Positions 43,458-53,419 of a stretch of DNA of 64,000 nucleotides are shown piece by piece. The position numbers and the translations under genes were made by a program. The notes below the pieces were generated by a model. That model made no database searches, had not been told where the DNA came from, and saw only the letters and a program-made list of their open reading frames with translations. Numbering within the stretch: position 1 is the first letter of the stretch; each line of letters starts with the position of its first letter. The stretch is from the NCBI GenBank assembly GCA_004194705.1, contig SADC01001184.1, forward strand, positions 62,001 to 126,000. The letters are read 5' to 3'. The stretch is from Ditylenchus dipsaci. Lineage: Eukaryota > Nematoda > Chromadorea > Rhabditida > Anguinidae.

Positions 43458-46400
43458 ATGTATGCCTTTCGAGCTGCAGACTTCTTCCCAGCAATAATAT
43501 GCATTGCATACTATGCGGTTGTTTTGTTTTTGGCAGAAATTTCGAGGAAACTTGTTGATGTTACACTCAAAAAGAAAAGTAAGGCTTTTGGACAAAATTA
43601 TGTGACAATTTTTAAAATTTTAGACGGTCTTTTGTATGTATTCTTGATTGAGTTGATTGGAACTGCTCAGCAGGCAACTTGTGTTTATGAAAATGGTATT
43701 TTTGAAATAAAACTTTTTTTTCAATTAAATCAACTTACAGTATAACCTCCATTAATCCCTCACCCTCTAATAATCCCCCACCCCTCATTTTTTTGACTAA
43801 GATTTCAGAGTCAGGCCATTTTTAATTGCAATTTCAAAATTTTTCAGGGTTAAAAATTAATTTTCCGTGGGGTATTAAAAGAAGTTGTACGGTAAATATT
43901 TTCTGTAAAAAATATTAATATATTTTTACTCGAGTTTTTTAGGTGTAATGATCAAAAACTATGGGGTTTGGGGATTTTTCCTAACAGTGGCTAGTCTTCT
44001 GTTGGCAAGTTATTTGTAAAATTTGAGAATTTTTCTGTTCACCGTAAATCTATTTTTAGTCGGCGGAATCATAAACAGAGGAGCTTTCATCTCTCCACTT
44101 GCACCAATTGAGATGTATACTCAAGGGAAAATTAAGTAGGAAAATGAAATTTCGGTGTTCTACACGCCTAAAATGAGTTATTTCAGCACTGAAAAGTTGA
44201 TGGTTTTGTTGCTTGCACAGGTCAGTTTTAAAAAAACAGCTTTTGTGTTACTGTTCTATGAAATCATGCCATCACTCCTGTTCTTTCTGAAACTTTCGAA
44301 AAAATAATTCTTAGGCTTAATTGAGGAGAGGGGGATGTTATGAGAGGGTTTTTGGGCTATATAGTTTTTTTTCTTTTTTTACTAATTTATGTTCCCCTTT
44401 TCTTAAATTTTAGTGATTTTAGTGGCTATGAAATAGAGCTGACGATTTGGCCTTTTGCGATTGCGATTATTTTGGTCTCAAGCCGATGCGATTGCGATTA
44501 TTTGAAAAAATCGAGTGCGATTAATCGCAACGATTATCGCTAAAAAATTCAGGTGCGATTAATCGCGCGATTATGCGATTATTTTTGCTTTTAGCTTCTA
44601 AAAACCAAAAATTTTAGGGGAGGAGAAGAATGGGCCATTTCAAATTGGGCCAATTGAATTCGGGCCATTTTCAAATTGGGCCTTTTCAAATTGCGCAAAT
44701 GCAAATTGCGCCATTTTGAATTGGGCCATTTTCAAATCGGTCCAATGCAAATTGAGCCAATTTCAAAATGGACCACGATTTTGAATCAAACAACAGTTAA
44801 AAAATTGCCAATAAGTTGGCGCAATTCGAATTGACCCAATTTGAAATTGGCCCAATTTGCAATGGCCCAATTTGAAATGGCCCAAATTGAATTGTCCCAA
44901 TTTGAAATGGCCCATTCTTCTCCTCCCCAAATTTTAACACTTTACACAAAAAAGGCTTTATTTGAAGTGAACGTGGACATTTGCGACATCTATTAACAAT
45001 ACATACTTGAAGTTACGCAACGGCAGATTCTTGTTTAGTCAAATTTAAAAATTTTAGTCAAAATTTTGGGAATTTGACTTTTTAGTCAGCAAATACCTTG
45101 GCTCGCTCAGAATCCACCCGAGAGTGGTCAGAAGCACCTAAAAGTTGGTTTTTTGGTGGTTTACTAAAAGGAGAGTGAACTTATTGCAAAAATTCGATTG
45201 CGCGCATCAGAATCTCACTTTGGCCAGCTCGATGGCTCAGAATCTCTTCCTAAGCCGCTCTAAACCACCTTTTAGACATATCAGAAAAGTTAAATTCTTG
45301 TTTGGAGCAGTAAGGATGCTTTAAGGTGGTTGAGAATTTCTCAGAGTGAGATTCTCAGCGATTTAGCCAATTAAAGTGGATTCTGATGAGTGAAATCGAG
45401 TCTTCGAGAAAAGTTCACTCCCCTTTTAGTAAACCCCAAAAAACCATCTTTCAAGTGCTTGTGACCACTCTGGGGTGGGATTCTGAGCGATATAAGTTAT
45501 TTTCTGACTAAAAAATCGCAGCGAGAAAAGAGTATTTTGCGATAAGAAAAAATATTTTGCGGTGATTTCCAAGTGTTTTGCGATGATAAAAAAAGTAACG
45601 GTACTTGTTAAATTAGGGAAGGGAGGATGGCCGCATTTTAATTTTTTTTTAAATCATGTTTAAACGAGTCTTAAGTAATTTTATTATGTTTTTAACGATA
45701 AAAAGTTGTTTTCTAACAATTTGCCGTACAAAAATGGTTTTCGAAATAATAAAATTTTGGCCTAAAGGCTAAAGTATACTATTTGGCCAGAGCCAAAAAT
45801 GAGTTTCTTTTTGAGGTCTAAGTATTTCATAAGTACTGAAAACCATGGAAACGCCGAAAAAAAGTGTGGGAAGGGCATTTTTCGAACAAAAAAAAATTCG
45901 ACTGCCTCGGTCACCCGTGTGGTTTTTGGTTAATTTTGCCTTGGTCCCCCTATGATTTTTGGTCCTTTTTGGCTTGACCACATCTGTTGGACCTAAAAAG
46001 ATGGAATTTGAACATAGTTTTGTTAACTGGGGCCTACCGCATAAAGAAACTCTGGTATGCATACATTTTCATGCATCCAGTGTCACTTTCGAGTGATTTG
46101 CGTCTAAGGTATGTGGATGTGCGCATCTCAACCCCAAGCAACCAAGCCCTTTTTGGTATCGTTCTGCATTCTGACCAACCAAGCGGGGACGCAGGCGGCT
46201 TGGTTGGTTAGAGATGCGCGCACTCACTTACCTTAGACATGATTCCGAGCAAGACTCTCGATAAAAAATGCAATACAGGCTTTTCGCCCAGCTCCAGTGA
46301 CCAAAACGAGGTAAAATACCAAAAACCGTAGGGGGGACCAAAGCAAAAAATGACCAAAAACCACAGGAGGGACCAAGGCAAACGAAAAAAAATTTTTTTT

Positions 46401-48332
46401 CGAAAAATGGCCTTCCCACACTTTTTTCACCGTTTCCATGGTTTTCAGGACCTATTAAATACTTAGACCTCAAAAAAACTCATTTTCGGCTCTGGCCAAA
46501 TAGTGTACTCCTGCCGGCCTAAATTTGACCAAAGACTTGGCTCACCTTGGTTCCCCAAGGCGAAAAGTCAAATTTTGGTCGAAATTTTTTTTTTCCTTGA
46601 AAATAAATTTTTTATGTGGGAAATTGTCAGTTAACAAATTTTATATTTTATAGCGTAAAAAAATTACTTGATTACAAATTACTTCATGATTTACAATGTT
46701 TTATAATATGCGCCCCCCTAAGTGAACAAGTGCAACAGTAACATCTATTACTAAAAAAATTTTACTGTTAGAATTTTTCAGTATGGCGAAATATGCGATT
46801 AATCGTGCAATTTCTCAAATTGCGATTTGCGATTATTTCAAAAGCATGCATGCGATTATGCGATGCGATTATTTTTTGCCAAATTTGTGCGATTTGCGAT
46901 TAAGCGCAGGTGCGATTAATCGATCGTCGTCAGCTCTACTATGAAACAGATATACAATTTTAAAACCTGGCTGCGATCTCAAAAGTAAAAAGTACGCATT
47001 TTTATTTTTTGAAAACTGAAATATGAAAACAAGGGTGCAGCAGGCGCCTCTATTGTGTTTGTGCCTATTCATAATTGTTAATCAAATACGAACACACGCA
47101 AAACTTAAAATAAATGCACAACGTGATATCTTACATGGGTTTGCGGAACATAGCAGAAAGTTGGGCTTGAACGCCGAAATCCACCCTAAATCCATGCTGA
47201 AATACACCAACTCCAATTTAGAGGTCAAGGAAAAAAAATTTTTAGAAGCAATTTTCACTGTACGTGTTTGTGCTTCAAATAAAGCCATGATGTTTTACTC
47301 GAGGGTTCCGCTGAGATATTTTGTGTAGATTTGCGAAAAATGGCAGAAAGTTAGATTTTAACACAAAAGTGGCGACCCACATGCCAAATACTACATAGGG
47401 ATTATCGGTGTTTTTTTACGAAAGTTTTTTGTTATGAGCGTGTTTTGGGGCTATATAAATTTTTCCTTATTTACTAATTTATGCTCGACGTGGACATTGG
47501 TGACAAACCTACAGCAGAAATTTATAGATACTTTAAACTTGATTGTTCAGACGATTGGTGGATTGTCAGCATTCCGCTTTGCGAACACCCTCTGGTACTA
47601 CTCACTCAACTATTCCAATGATCATATGGCATTCTACGAGCGCCTTCCCTGTGCCATAGTTTACAAAGTTGGATTTTCTTTCTCGGTCTTATTATTACTT
47701 TCAATTAAACTTTGCAGGTGTCCTTTTTGTATGCATTCCTGTTTGAAATTTTTGCTACCTTCCTTTTCCGATGCATTTTGCACAGGTAACCTGTCTTATT
47801 TGTGTATAAAATCACCCTGTTTAAATGTCAAATACAATGTCCCGGTGATGGGCCCTAGAGCGAATAAAAAATATCTATTTATTTCAGGCTACCTACTTCT
47901 TACAAAAACTATATGGCTCCAATAGTGGTAGCTGGATTTCTAAGCATTGGTGAGTTTTTTTTTTGAAAATTTACTTTACGCAAAGTTAAAATTAAGCGCT
48001 GGCATTTATCGGGGTTCCTGGTCTAAATCCAGTGACAGCATCATCACGTCTTCAAGGTCAGTTATTTATAAAATATAAATAATAATATGCACGATAAACA
48101 TTGTGCATAAATTTACGTGTAAAATTTTTGCAACCTTAAAATCTTAGGCTGCCCTGGACTGGATCTTCAGTGGTTTATAATGACTTATTGGTATGCAATA
48201 AAATTAAACACTGAAAAAACAATTTATTTTAGGTGCTGTCCCGTGGTTGGGTGGCTGTTAGCCACATATTTTGACCGAAAGCCCAAGCAACATCCTTCAT
48301 CGCCTACTAAAGCCAAGAAAAAAAAGAACTGA
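43458..48332 (+). CDS. Aquaporin of the unorthodox AQP11/12 type
   Basis: Integral membrane channel for water or small solutes; this class is often intracellular. Nine exons: 43458-43692, 43943-44017, about 44060-44136, 44187-44220, about 47551-47668, 47718-47784, 47889-47951, 47997-48057, 48148-48190, with the final one 48232-48332 (stop TGA). Key stretches: IELIGTAQQATCVYENG (TM2), then GGIINRGAFISPLAPIEMY where the first pore motif sits as SPL instead of NPA or the NPC/NPT usual for the class, and IGVPGLNPVTASSRL with NPV as the second motif, followed by FIMTYWCCPVVGWLLATYF (TM6). The C-terminus is a Lys-rich tail (KAKKKKN), which could act as an ER-retention-like signal. The 3.3-kb fourth intron contains a hAT-like element with three nested foldbacks. 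Confidence 0.85.
44617..44928. repeat. GGGCC foldback element, copy 2
   Basis: 312 bp with perfect 8-bp target duplication AAATTTTA (44609-44616, 44929-44936) and ends GGGGAGGAGAAGAATGGGCC and its exact complement. Same unit (AATTTGAAATGGCCC) and same centre as copy 1 at 6181-6570, but in the opposite orientation and with fewer units. Confidence 0.93.
45040..45530. repeat. Older foldback related to 36025-36505
   Basis: The arms carry AGTGGTCAGAAGCACC, AAAGTTGGTTTTTT, TTTACTAAAAGG, GATCAGAAT-type and TAAACCACC motifs and their complements, clearly more diverged than the copies at 36 kb and 56 kb. Nested in the hAT-like element. Confidence 0.65.
45773..46505. repeat. Foldback with dispersed core repeat as its centre
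   Basis: The outer arms of about 110 bp begin CTATTTGGCCAGAGCC and end GGCTCTGGCCAAATAG, with TCCATGGTTTTCAG and a CCTTGGTCCCCC phrase inside. The centre (46024-46250) is two opposed copies of the GAGATGCGC...ACCTTAGAC module. Nested in the hAT-like element. Confidence 0.8.
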
Positions 48333-49297
48333 TTTTGTGCCTTTTTCTAAACCACTTATGCCTTACACTGTGCAACTTTCTCTTACATCGCCTTGATAGT
48401 GGCAAACTTCCGAGCCATATAAAAGCACTTCAGATATGTCTGACTTTTAGAAGCTACATATGAACAAACTTTGTTTCCGAGTTCTAAAATTTCTATCGAT
48501 CTATGACAGGCAATATATCGCAATTGTTCTGACAGACAATACTTTTCGAAATCATATTTTGACATAAATTAAAGAAAATTTTAGGCAAATTACTTCTCAT
48601 ATCAGGAGGTTTCGAGAGAATATTTACGGTAGGGCGAGGACTTTGGAGTTCCATAAAACCTAAACTTTCCAAGCGCGAAGAAAATATTTTAAAAAAATTC
48701 AGAGTCCTACACTAAATACGTTTCTCGCTTCCTTTTTTCCTCTTATTGGAATCGAAGAAATACGATAACCATCTCTTTTCGAGTTCTTCGATTTCTTTCA
48801 AACCACGGCTCGGATCTCAAAATTTGAAAATAAGGACACTTTAAGGTAAATTGGCAACATAAGCTATTTTATTCATTTATTGCACTTATTTACACTTATT
48901 GCTCTTGTGGAGCTAAAAAATAGGATGTTTATGTGAAATCCTAAAAAAATAAGATTTTAAGTCCTGAAATAAGGGTAAATCTTATCAGTAAGAACAAATC
49001 TGAGCCCAGCTTTTATCGCATTTTTTGAAAATATAGTTTAATTTTAATTTTAAAACATTCCGAAGGCTCTAACTTATACTTGCAGTTTATGCCAAAGTCA
49101 TTATTAAGTTTCAAGTAGCTTAATACTTTATGTTTATCTGATACACAGTCTTTTGCAAGAAATTCGCCCTGTTTTAAAACGGCCATAACTTTTTTCTAGA
49201 TTTTTTTTTCAAAATTCTGTTTTTACATAACAATTTTTCTCGCCAATATAATGTGAAAAACATGATGTTTGTTTGGTCCCCATGTGGTTTTGGTCTT
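48333..49297. other. Intergenic, downstream of aquaporin
   Basis: Aquaporin 3' region and AT-rich spacer. No further gene is recognised. Confidence 0.4.
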
Positions 49298-49764
49298 ATG
49301 GCTCATTTATAAACGTTGTCGTTGTCGTCGTCGTTGGAAAAAATGTTTTATAAAGGCACTTTTACGCCAACGACAACGCCAACGACGACGACAGCGACGA
49401 CCTATTTATAAAAAATCCAACGACAACGCCAACGAAAACAACAACGCCAACGACAACGAAAATTTTTCTTCCAATCAGACAAATTTTGCATTTTAAGTCA
49501 GAATTTTAAGGATTAACTATATTCTCCACACGTTTTCACTGGAAAGCTCGACTAAAAATGCGAAATTTGTCTTATTTTGAATAAAAAATTTCGTTGTCTT
49601 TGACGTCGTCGTTGTCGTTGGCGTTGTCGTTGGATTTTTTATAAATAGGTCGTCGTTGTCGTTGTCGTCATCGTTGGCGAAAAAAAGGGTTTTATAAAAA
49701 AATATTCCAACGACAACGATGACGACAACAACGACGACAACGACAACGTTTATAAATGAGCCAT
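49298..49764. repeat. Foldback of CGTTGTCGTTGTCGTC units
   Basis: Ends ATGGCTCATTTATAAACG and its exact complement. The arms are long runs of GTTGTCGTC / GACGACAAC plus a TTTATAAATAGG motif, with a short centre near 49500-49560. It sits inside a more degraded outer inverted repeat (about 49200-49920) that shares TATAATGTGAAAAACA and CCCCATGTGGTTTGG with a stretch near 19075-19130. Confidence 0.85.
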
Positions 49765-49947
49765 TAGTCTCCGGCTAGCCTCTGGATGATCAAAACCCAA
49801 ACCACAAGAGGGACTAAGCACAAATCGTGTTTTGACAATATGCACCAAAAAAATATTGTCGGCGAGAAAAGTCGATTTGTAAAAACGGAATTTCGAAAAA
49901 CGACATAGAAAAAAGCTACAGCTTTTTTACAAAACCAGCAAATTTCC

Positions 49948-50146
49948 TTAAAGGACCATGCTCTTTGCGCGCAGTGGCATGTGCAAAATTTGAATTGGCG
50001 GGAGACACTTCTCTTTCGTCTAATTCTGTACTCTTTCGAGTCATTCAAAACAACTCGAAAGAGTACACTTATAGACGAAAGAGAAGTGTCCCCCGCCAAT
50101 TCAAATTTTCACATGCCACTGCGCGCACAGAGCATGGTCCTTTAAA
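49948..50146. repeat. 199-bp palindromic MITE
   Basis: Ends TTAAAGGACCATGCTCT and AGAGCATGGTCCTTTAA. Each arm continues through GCGCGCAGTGGCATGTG and GGCGGG-AGACACTTCTCTTTCG. The centre is short and contains AACTCGAAAGAGTA. About 200 bp upstream of NUDT14. Confidence 0.85.
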
Positions 50147-50351
50147 CACACTGTTCTTTTTATATTTATTGTATTTGTGCCTTGTATCAGAGTATCTGTG
50201 TTATAAATTGTTGTAGTTATCGTTCATAAAAAAGTGTTCACGATTATTTTGATTTTTAACAAGGCTATGTGACCATTGTTGAGTTTTCTGATTCGCATGT
50301 TATTTGGATATTTTGGGACCCTCACATCTTTTGTAGGTTATCTAGCTCAAA

Positions 50352-51387
50352 ATGTCGTCTGGTGAAGTGCTCTCAGATGTGAAATTTGATGAAAATTTGG
50401 TAGGGCCGCAAAGTTCGTTATATGTGAAGCCACTCCGGATGCATTTTGTCAGAGTGAGGGCTATAGAAACTTCTTTTAATGCAATTGTACGCAATCATTT
50501 GATTTTCTAGAAAATTCCAAAGCTGAATCAGTCTATTAAACTATCCTGGGACATGGTCAGATTTCCACCAATTATTTATTCATTTTTTTATTACATCACT
50601 TAGCTCTTACAGGCATTGGAGCAAGATTCTGTGGCGGTTCTTCTGTACCACAAGACTCACAAGCAAATAATCTTGGTGAAGCAGTTCAGGCCAGGTAAGA
50701 CAGCTTTTCATTACAGCTGTAGTTGTGATATGATGTATGTGTTCAGCTGTGTTCGTTCAGCAAGTTCGCAAAAGGCTGAAAACCAAGGTCTGAAATTAAT
50801 GTTTGTGCTGCTTTTTGATAGACGGATTTCGTAATCGTTTAGGCAAATCTCTGAATTCGATTGAGTGGACCAAGTACCCTATTAGCGTAAGTTTTCAAAA
50901 ATTCATGCTGAAGGACAAATAAACTTTTAGATGGGAGAGACTGCTGAGCTTTGCGCTGGTCTGATGGACAAAAATAAATCACCACTGGAGACAGTCAAAG
51001 AAGAAATATTAGAAGAGTGTGGGTACAATGTGAAGCCGGAAGATATCGAATTCTTAAAACATACCTGTGACTTTTGAAAACTTCAATTAAGTATTTTATG
51101 TAATCGAAATGTTAAGGACTGGAATCGGCATTTCGGGCTCATCTCAACACCTTTCTATTGTCAGTCGGTAAAATTAGTGTTGAATGTATATAATTTATTC
51201 AGGCGAAGTTGATGATTCGGTCAAAGCAACCGAAGGAGGGGGATCAGAACAGAAGGAGAATTCATTGAGAAAGTCGTACTTTCAATTGATGAAGCGAGGA
51301 AAACTCATTGAGGGAACCAATATCAGCTCTCCACCGTCTCTGCTCTTCGTTATAAGCTGGTTTCTGAAACATAAGACGTTTGAATAG
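50352..51387 (+). CDS. NUDT14: UDP-sugar pyrophosphatase, Nudix family
   Basis: Hydrolyses UDP-glucose and related sugars to sugar phosphate and UMP. Exons: 50352-50450, about 50511-50553, 50613-50694, 50821-50886, 50931-51065, about 51117-51167 and 51204-51387. They encode MSSGEVLSDVKFDEN, QDSVAVLLYHKTHKQIILVK, a Nudix helix in ELCAGLMDKNKSPLETVKEE followed by EILEECGY, TGIGISGSSQHLFY and PSSLLF-type C-terminus (SPPSLLFVISWFLKHKTFE). The Nudix box keeps the metal-binding REEECGY-like EEILEECGY core. In the last exon a stretch of about 20 residues is out of frame: one G appears missing in the run near 51235-51242 and one A is extra near 51300-51303. With both corrected it regains a family-like EGEFIEKVVLSIDEARK. 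Confidence 0.88.
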
Positions 51388-51628
51388 CTATGACCAGTGT
51401 TTTCTATGAAATGGTGTAATTATATGATGTAAATAAATTGGGAGTTGCTATTGTACTGTTCGTAAAATTGTTTGTAAGGAACGCGGATCGTGGAGAGCGC
51501 GGGAAAATAATCTGAACGAAAAATCGATTTTTCAATCTTGTAATGAGAAGACCCACCAGCCTGCACTTCATGAACCTTATCAGTTTTCGGCATCTCGAAA
51601 ATACTTTAAATTTATTAACAGCAATAAA

Positions 51629-52258
51629 TAGTGATGGCCATTCGGGCTATTGCGGGTTTGCGGGGCGGGTTTTGGGTGCTAAAATTTTGCGTGCGGGTTG
51701 CGGGGCGGGTTTTAGAAATTTTTTAAGTGCGGGGCGCGGGGCGGGTTAAAAAATTTTTCTTGCGGGTCCCGCGCGGGTCCCGCGTTTAATTGCGGGTAGA
51801 ACGAGATAACACTTAAAAAAGTTAATTATTCAATTGAACAAGTGAAATTTCTTTATACAACCATAACAACAAATGTGATTAATGACTGTAGTTAATCAAC
51901 GGGAGAGCCTTGCAAGAATAATCAAAATCGGATCCCTCCATCTTCTCAAAAAGAGCAAGCTTCCAAACGAGAGCAGACATTTTAAAATAACAGAGACATA
52001 ACGAGTACATACACGTATGTATATAAAATTTCTCTATTATGACTCATGCTCGCAAACTTTAACAATTGGCTTTATCCAGTGTTTGCTGAAAAAAGTAGTG
52101 CGGGGCAACCCGCGCGGGTTCTACCCTCCGCGTGCGGGTTTGCGGGGCGGGTTCAAAAAATTTCCAACTGCGGGGCGCGGGGCGGGTTTTCAAAAATTGC
52201 CAAAATCGTGCGGGGCGGGGCGGGTTACCCGCGCGGGTCCCGCCCCGCGACATCACTA
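51629..52258. mobile_element. hAT-like non-autonomous element, GC-rich
   Basis: 630 bp, 8-bp target duplication GCAATAAA (51621-51628, 52259-52266), termini TAGTGATGGCC / GCGACATCACTA. Both ends carry arrays of TGCGGGGCGGGTTT and CCCGCGCGGGT, strikingly GC-rich next to an AT-rich middle. No transposase. Confidence 0.92.
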
Positions 52259-52415
52259 GCAATAAAGTTACAATTATGAATAGACATCTTGTTTTTATAA
52301 CTGAACTTATTAGGCACCAACATGAGTCATAAGAATTGGCTAAATTAAGCGAGAGGCATCGAAAAATGAATAACAAAGCGATTCAAATTGATAAGTTAGC
52401 AAATAATATCAAAAC

Positions 52416-52529
52416 TAGGGTTGTCGAGCCTTCGAAATTTTCGAGCCTTCGGCTCGAAACTCGAAGTTCGAAAACAATCGAACTTTCGAGCCGAAAGCTC
52501 GATTTCGAGCCTTCGGCTCGACAACCCTA
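52416..52529. mobile_element. hAT-type MITE, 114 bp
   Basis: A perfect 8-bp target duplication ATCAAAAC on both sides and termini TAGGGTTGTCGAGCC / GGCTCGACAACCCTA. The interior is opposed copies of CGAGCCTTCGGCTCGAAA. Only 157 bp separates it from the preceding hAT-like element. Confidence 0.93.
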
Positions 52530-52855
52530 ATCAAAACTAGATAAAGAAAATTCAGTTTGGAATCATTTAGGATTCAAAGAAAATTGTTGTGTCAAAAAAG
52601 GGTTTCACGGTGTCCACTCTAAGCGTCAAAATAAAATTACCGTCAAAATAAAATTACCGTCAAATATCGCGAAACAAAAAAATTAGGAGCGAAGCAAAAT
52701 GATCAAAAAAAATTAAACAACACTCCACCGGATAAAAACCGAAAATCATACTTTAAACGAGTAAAACACAAAAAAAAATTTTAAAAAACACAAAAAAACC
52801 AGTTGAAAACAACTAACTCGAAGCCGTTAAACAGCGTAAAGTAAAGAGTGTCGAT

Positions 52856-53060
52856 ACAATCGAACCTGGATATAATGGCACGATGATATAATGGCCCCTC
52901 GATATAACGGCACCCCCGATAATACGGTACCTATTTTGACCCGACTTGGCTGGCCAAAAAGAAAATTCGACAAAGTGTACCCCAGATATAACGGCGTCCT
53001 TGATATTACGGCACCTCCTTTGGTCCCGAGGATGCTGATATATCCAGGTTTTACTGTATA
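52856..53060. repeat. Pogo/mariner-like MITE
   Basis: TACAATCGAACCTGGATATA and ATATATCCAGGTTTTACTGTA ends, at TA. The interior repeats GATATAACGGCAC. Confidence 0.75.
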
Positions 53061-53419
53061 GATAAACTTGAGAGTAATTAGGCTGAAAGGGGATATTTTT
53101 AGAGGGGTCTCTAAAAAGAGGTAATTCGATAGGCACCTTAAAATAACAAAGATATTGAACGGGGGGGGGGGGGGGGGTTAATACTAAAACTACTGACCCT
53201 GCCTCAGATGATAGTACAAAAGGCTTATAAGAAGTTTAATAAAACGGAACTCCTATTTGCCGAACCCCAATTACTGCATAGAAATCCTTGAGAGTACCTT
53301 AAATGCGGAATCAAAAAAAATCCGGTATAGCGACACAATTCGACACAACAAAAATGTAAAAGAAAGTTCAAATACAAAATAAATTAAAGCATTTATTTGC
53401 AAACAACAGACAAGACAGA

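Larger units (their letters stand above)
44434..46938. mobile_element. hAT-like element, non-autonomous, 2.5 kb
   Basis: An 8-bp target duplication CTATGAAA (44426-44433, 46939-46946) and termini TAGAGCTGACGA / TCGTCAGCTCTA are typical of hAT transposons. The subterminal regions at both ends are arrays of GCGATTAATCGC and GCGATTATTT, the kind of repeated motif hAT transposases bind. No transposase is encoded. Three other foldbacks have inserted into it (44617-44928, about 45040-45530, 45773-46505). It lies in an aquaporin intron. Confidence 0.9.

Noticed and set aside
49269..49496. Arg/Asn-rich frame (repeats of QRQRRRQRR type)
   Set aside because: Translation of the CGTTGTCGTC foldback arm.
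51543..52376. Gly/Arg-rich frames such as repeated GRGAGF
   Set aside because: Translations of the GC-rich subterminal arrays of the hAT-like element at 51629-52258.
53161..53177. Run of about 17 G as a functional G-quadruplex or signal
   Set aside because: Long G runs also occur at 21061, 36185 and 23328, mostly next to foldback ends; length is unreliable in sequencing and nothing ties them to a function.
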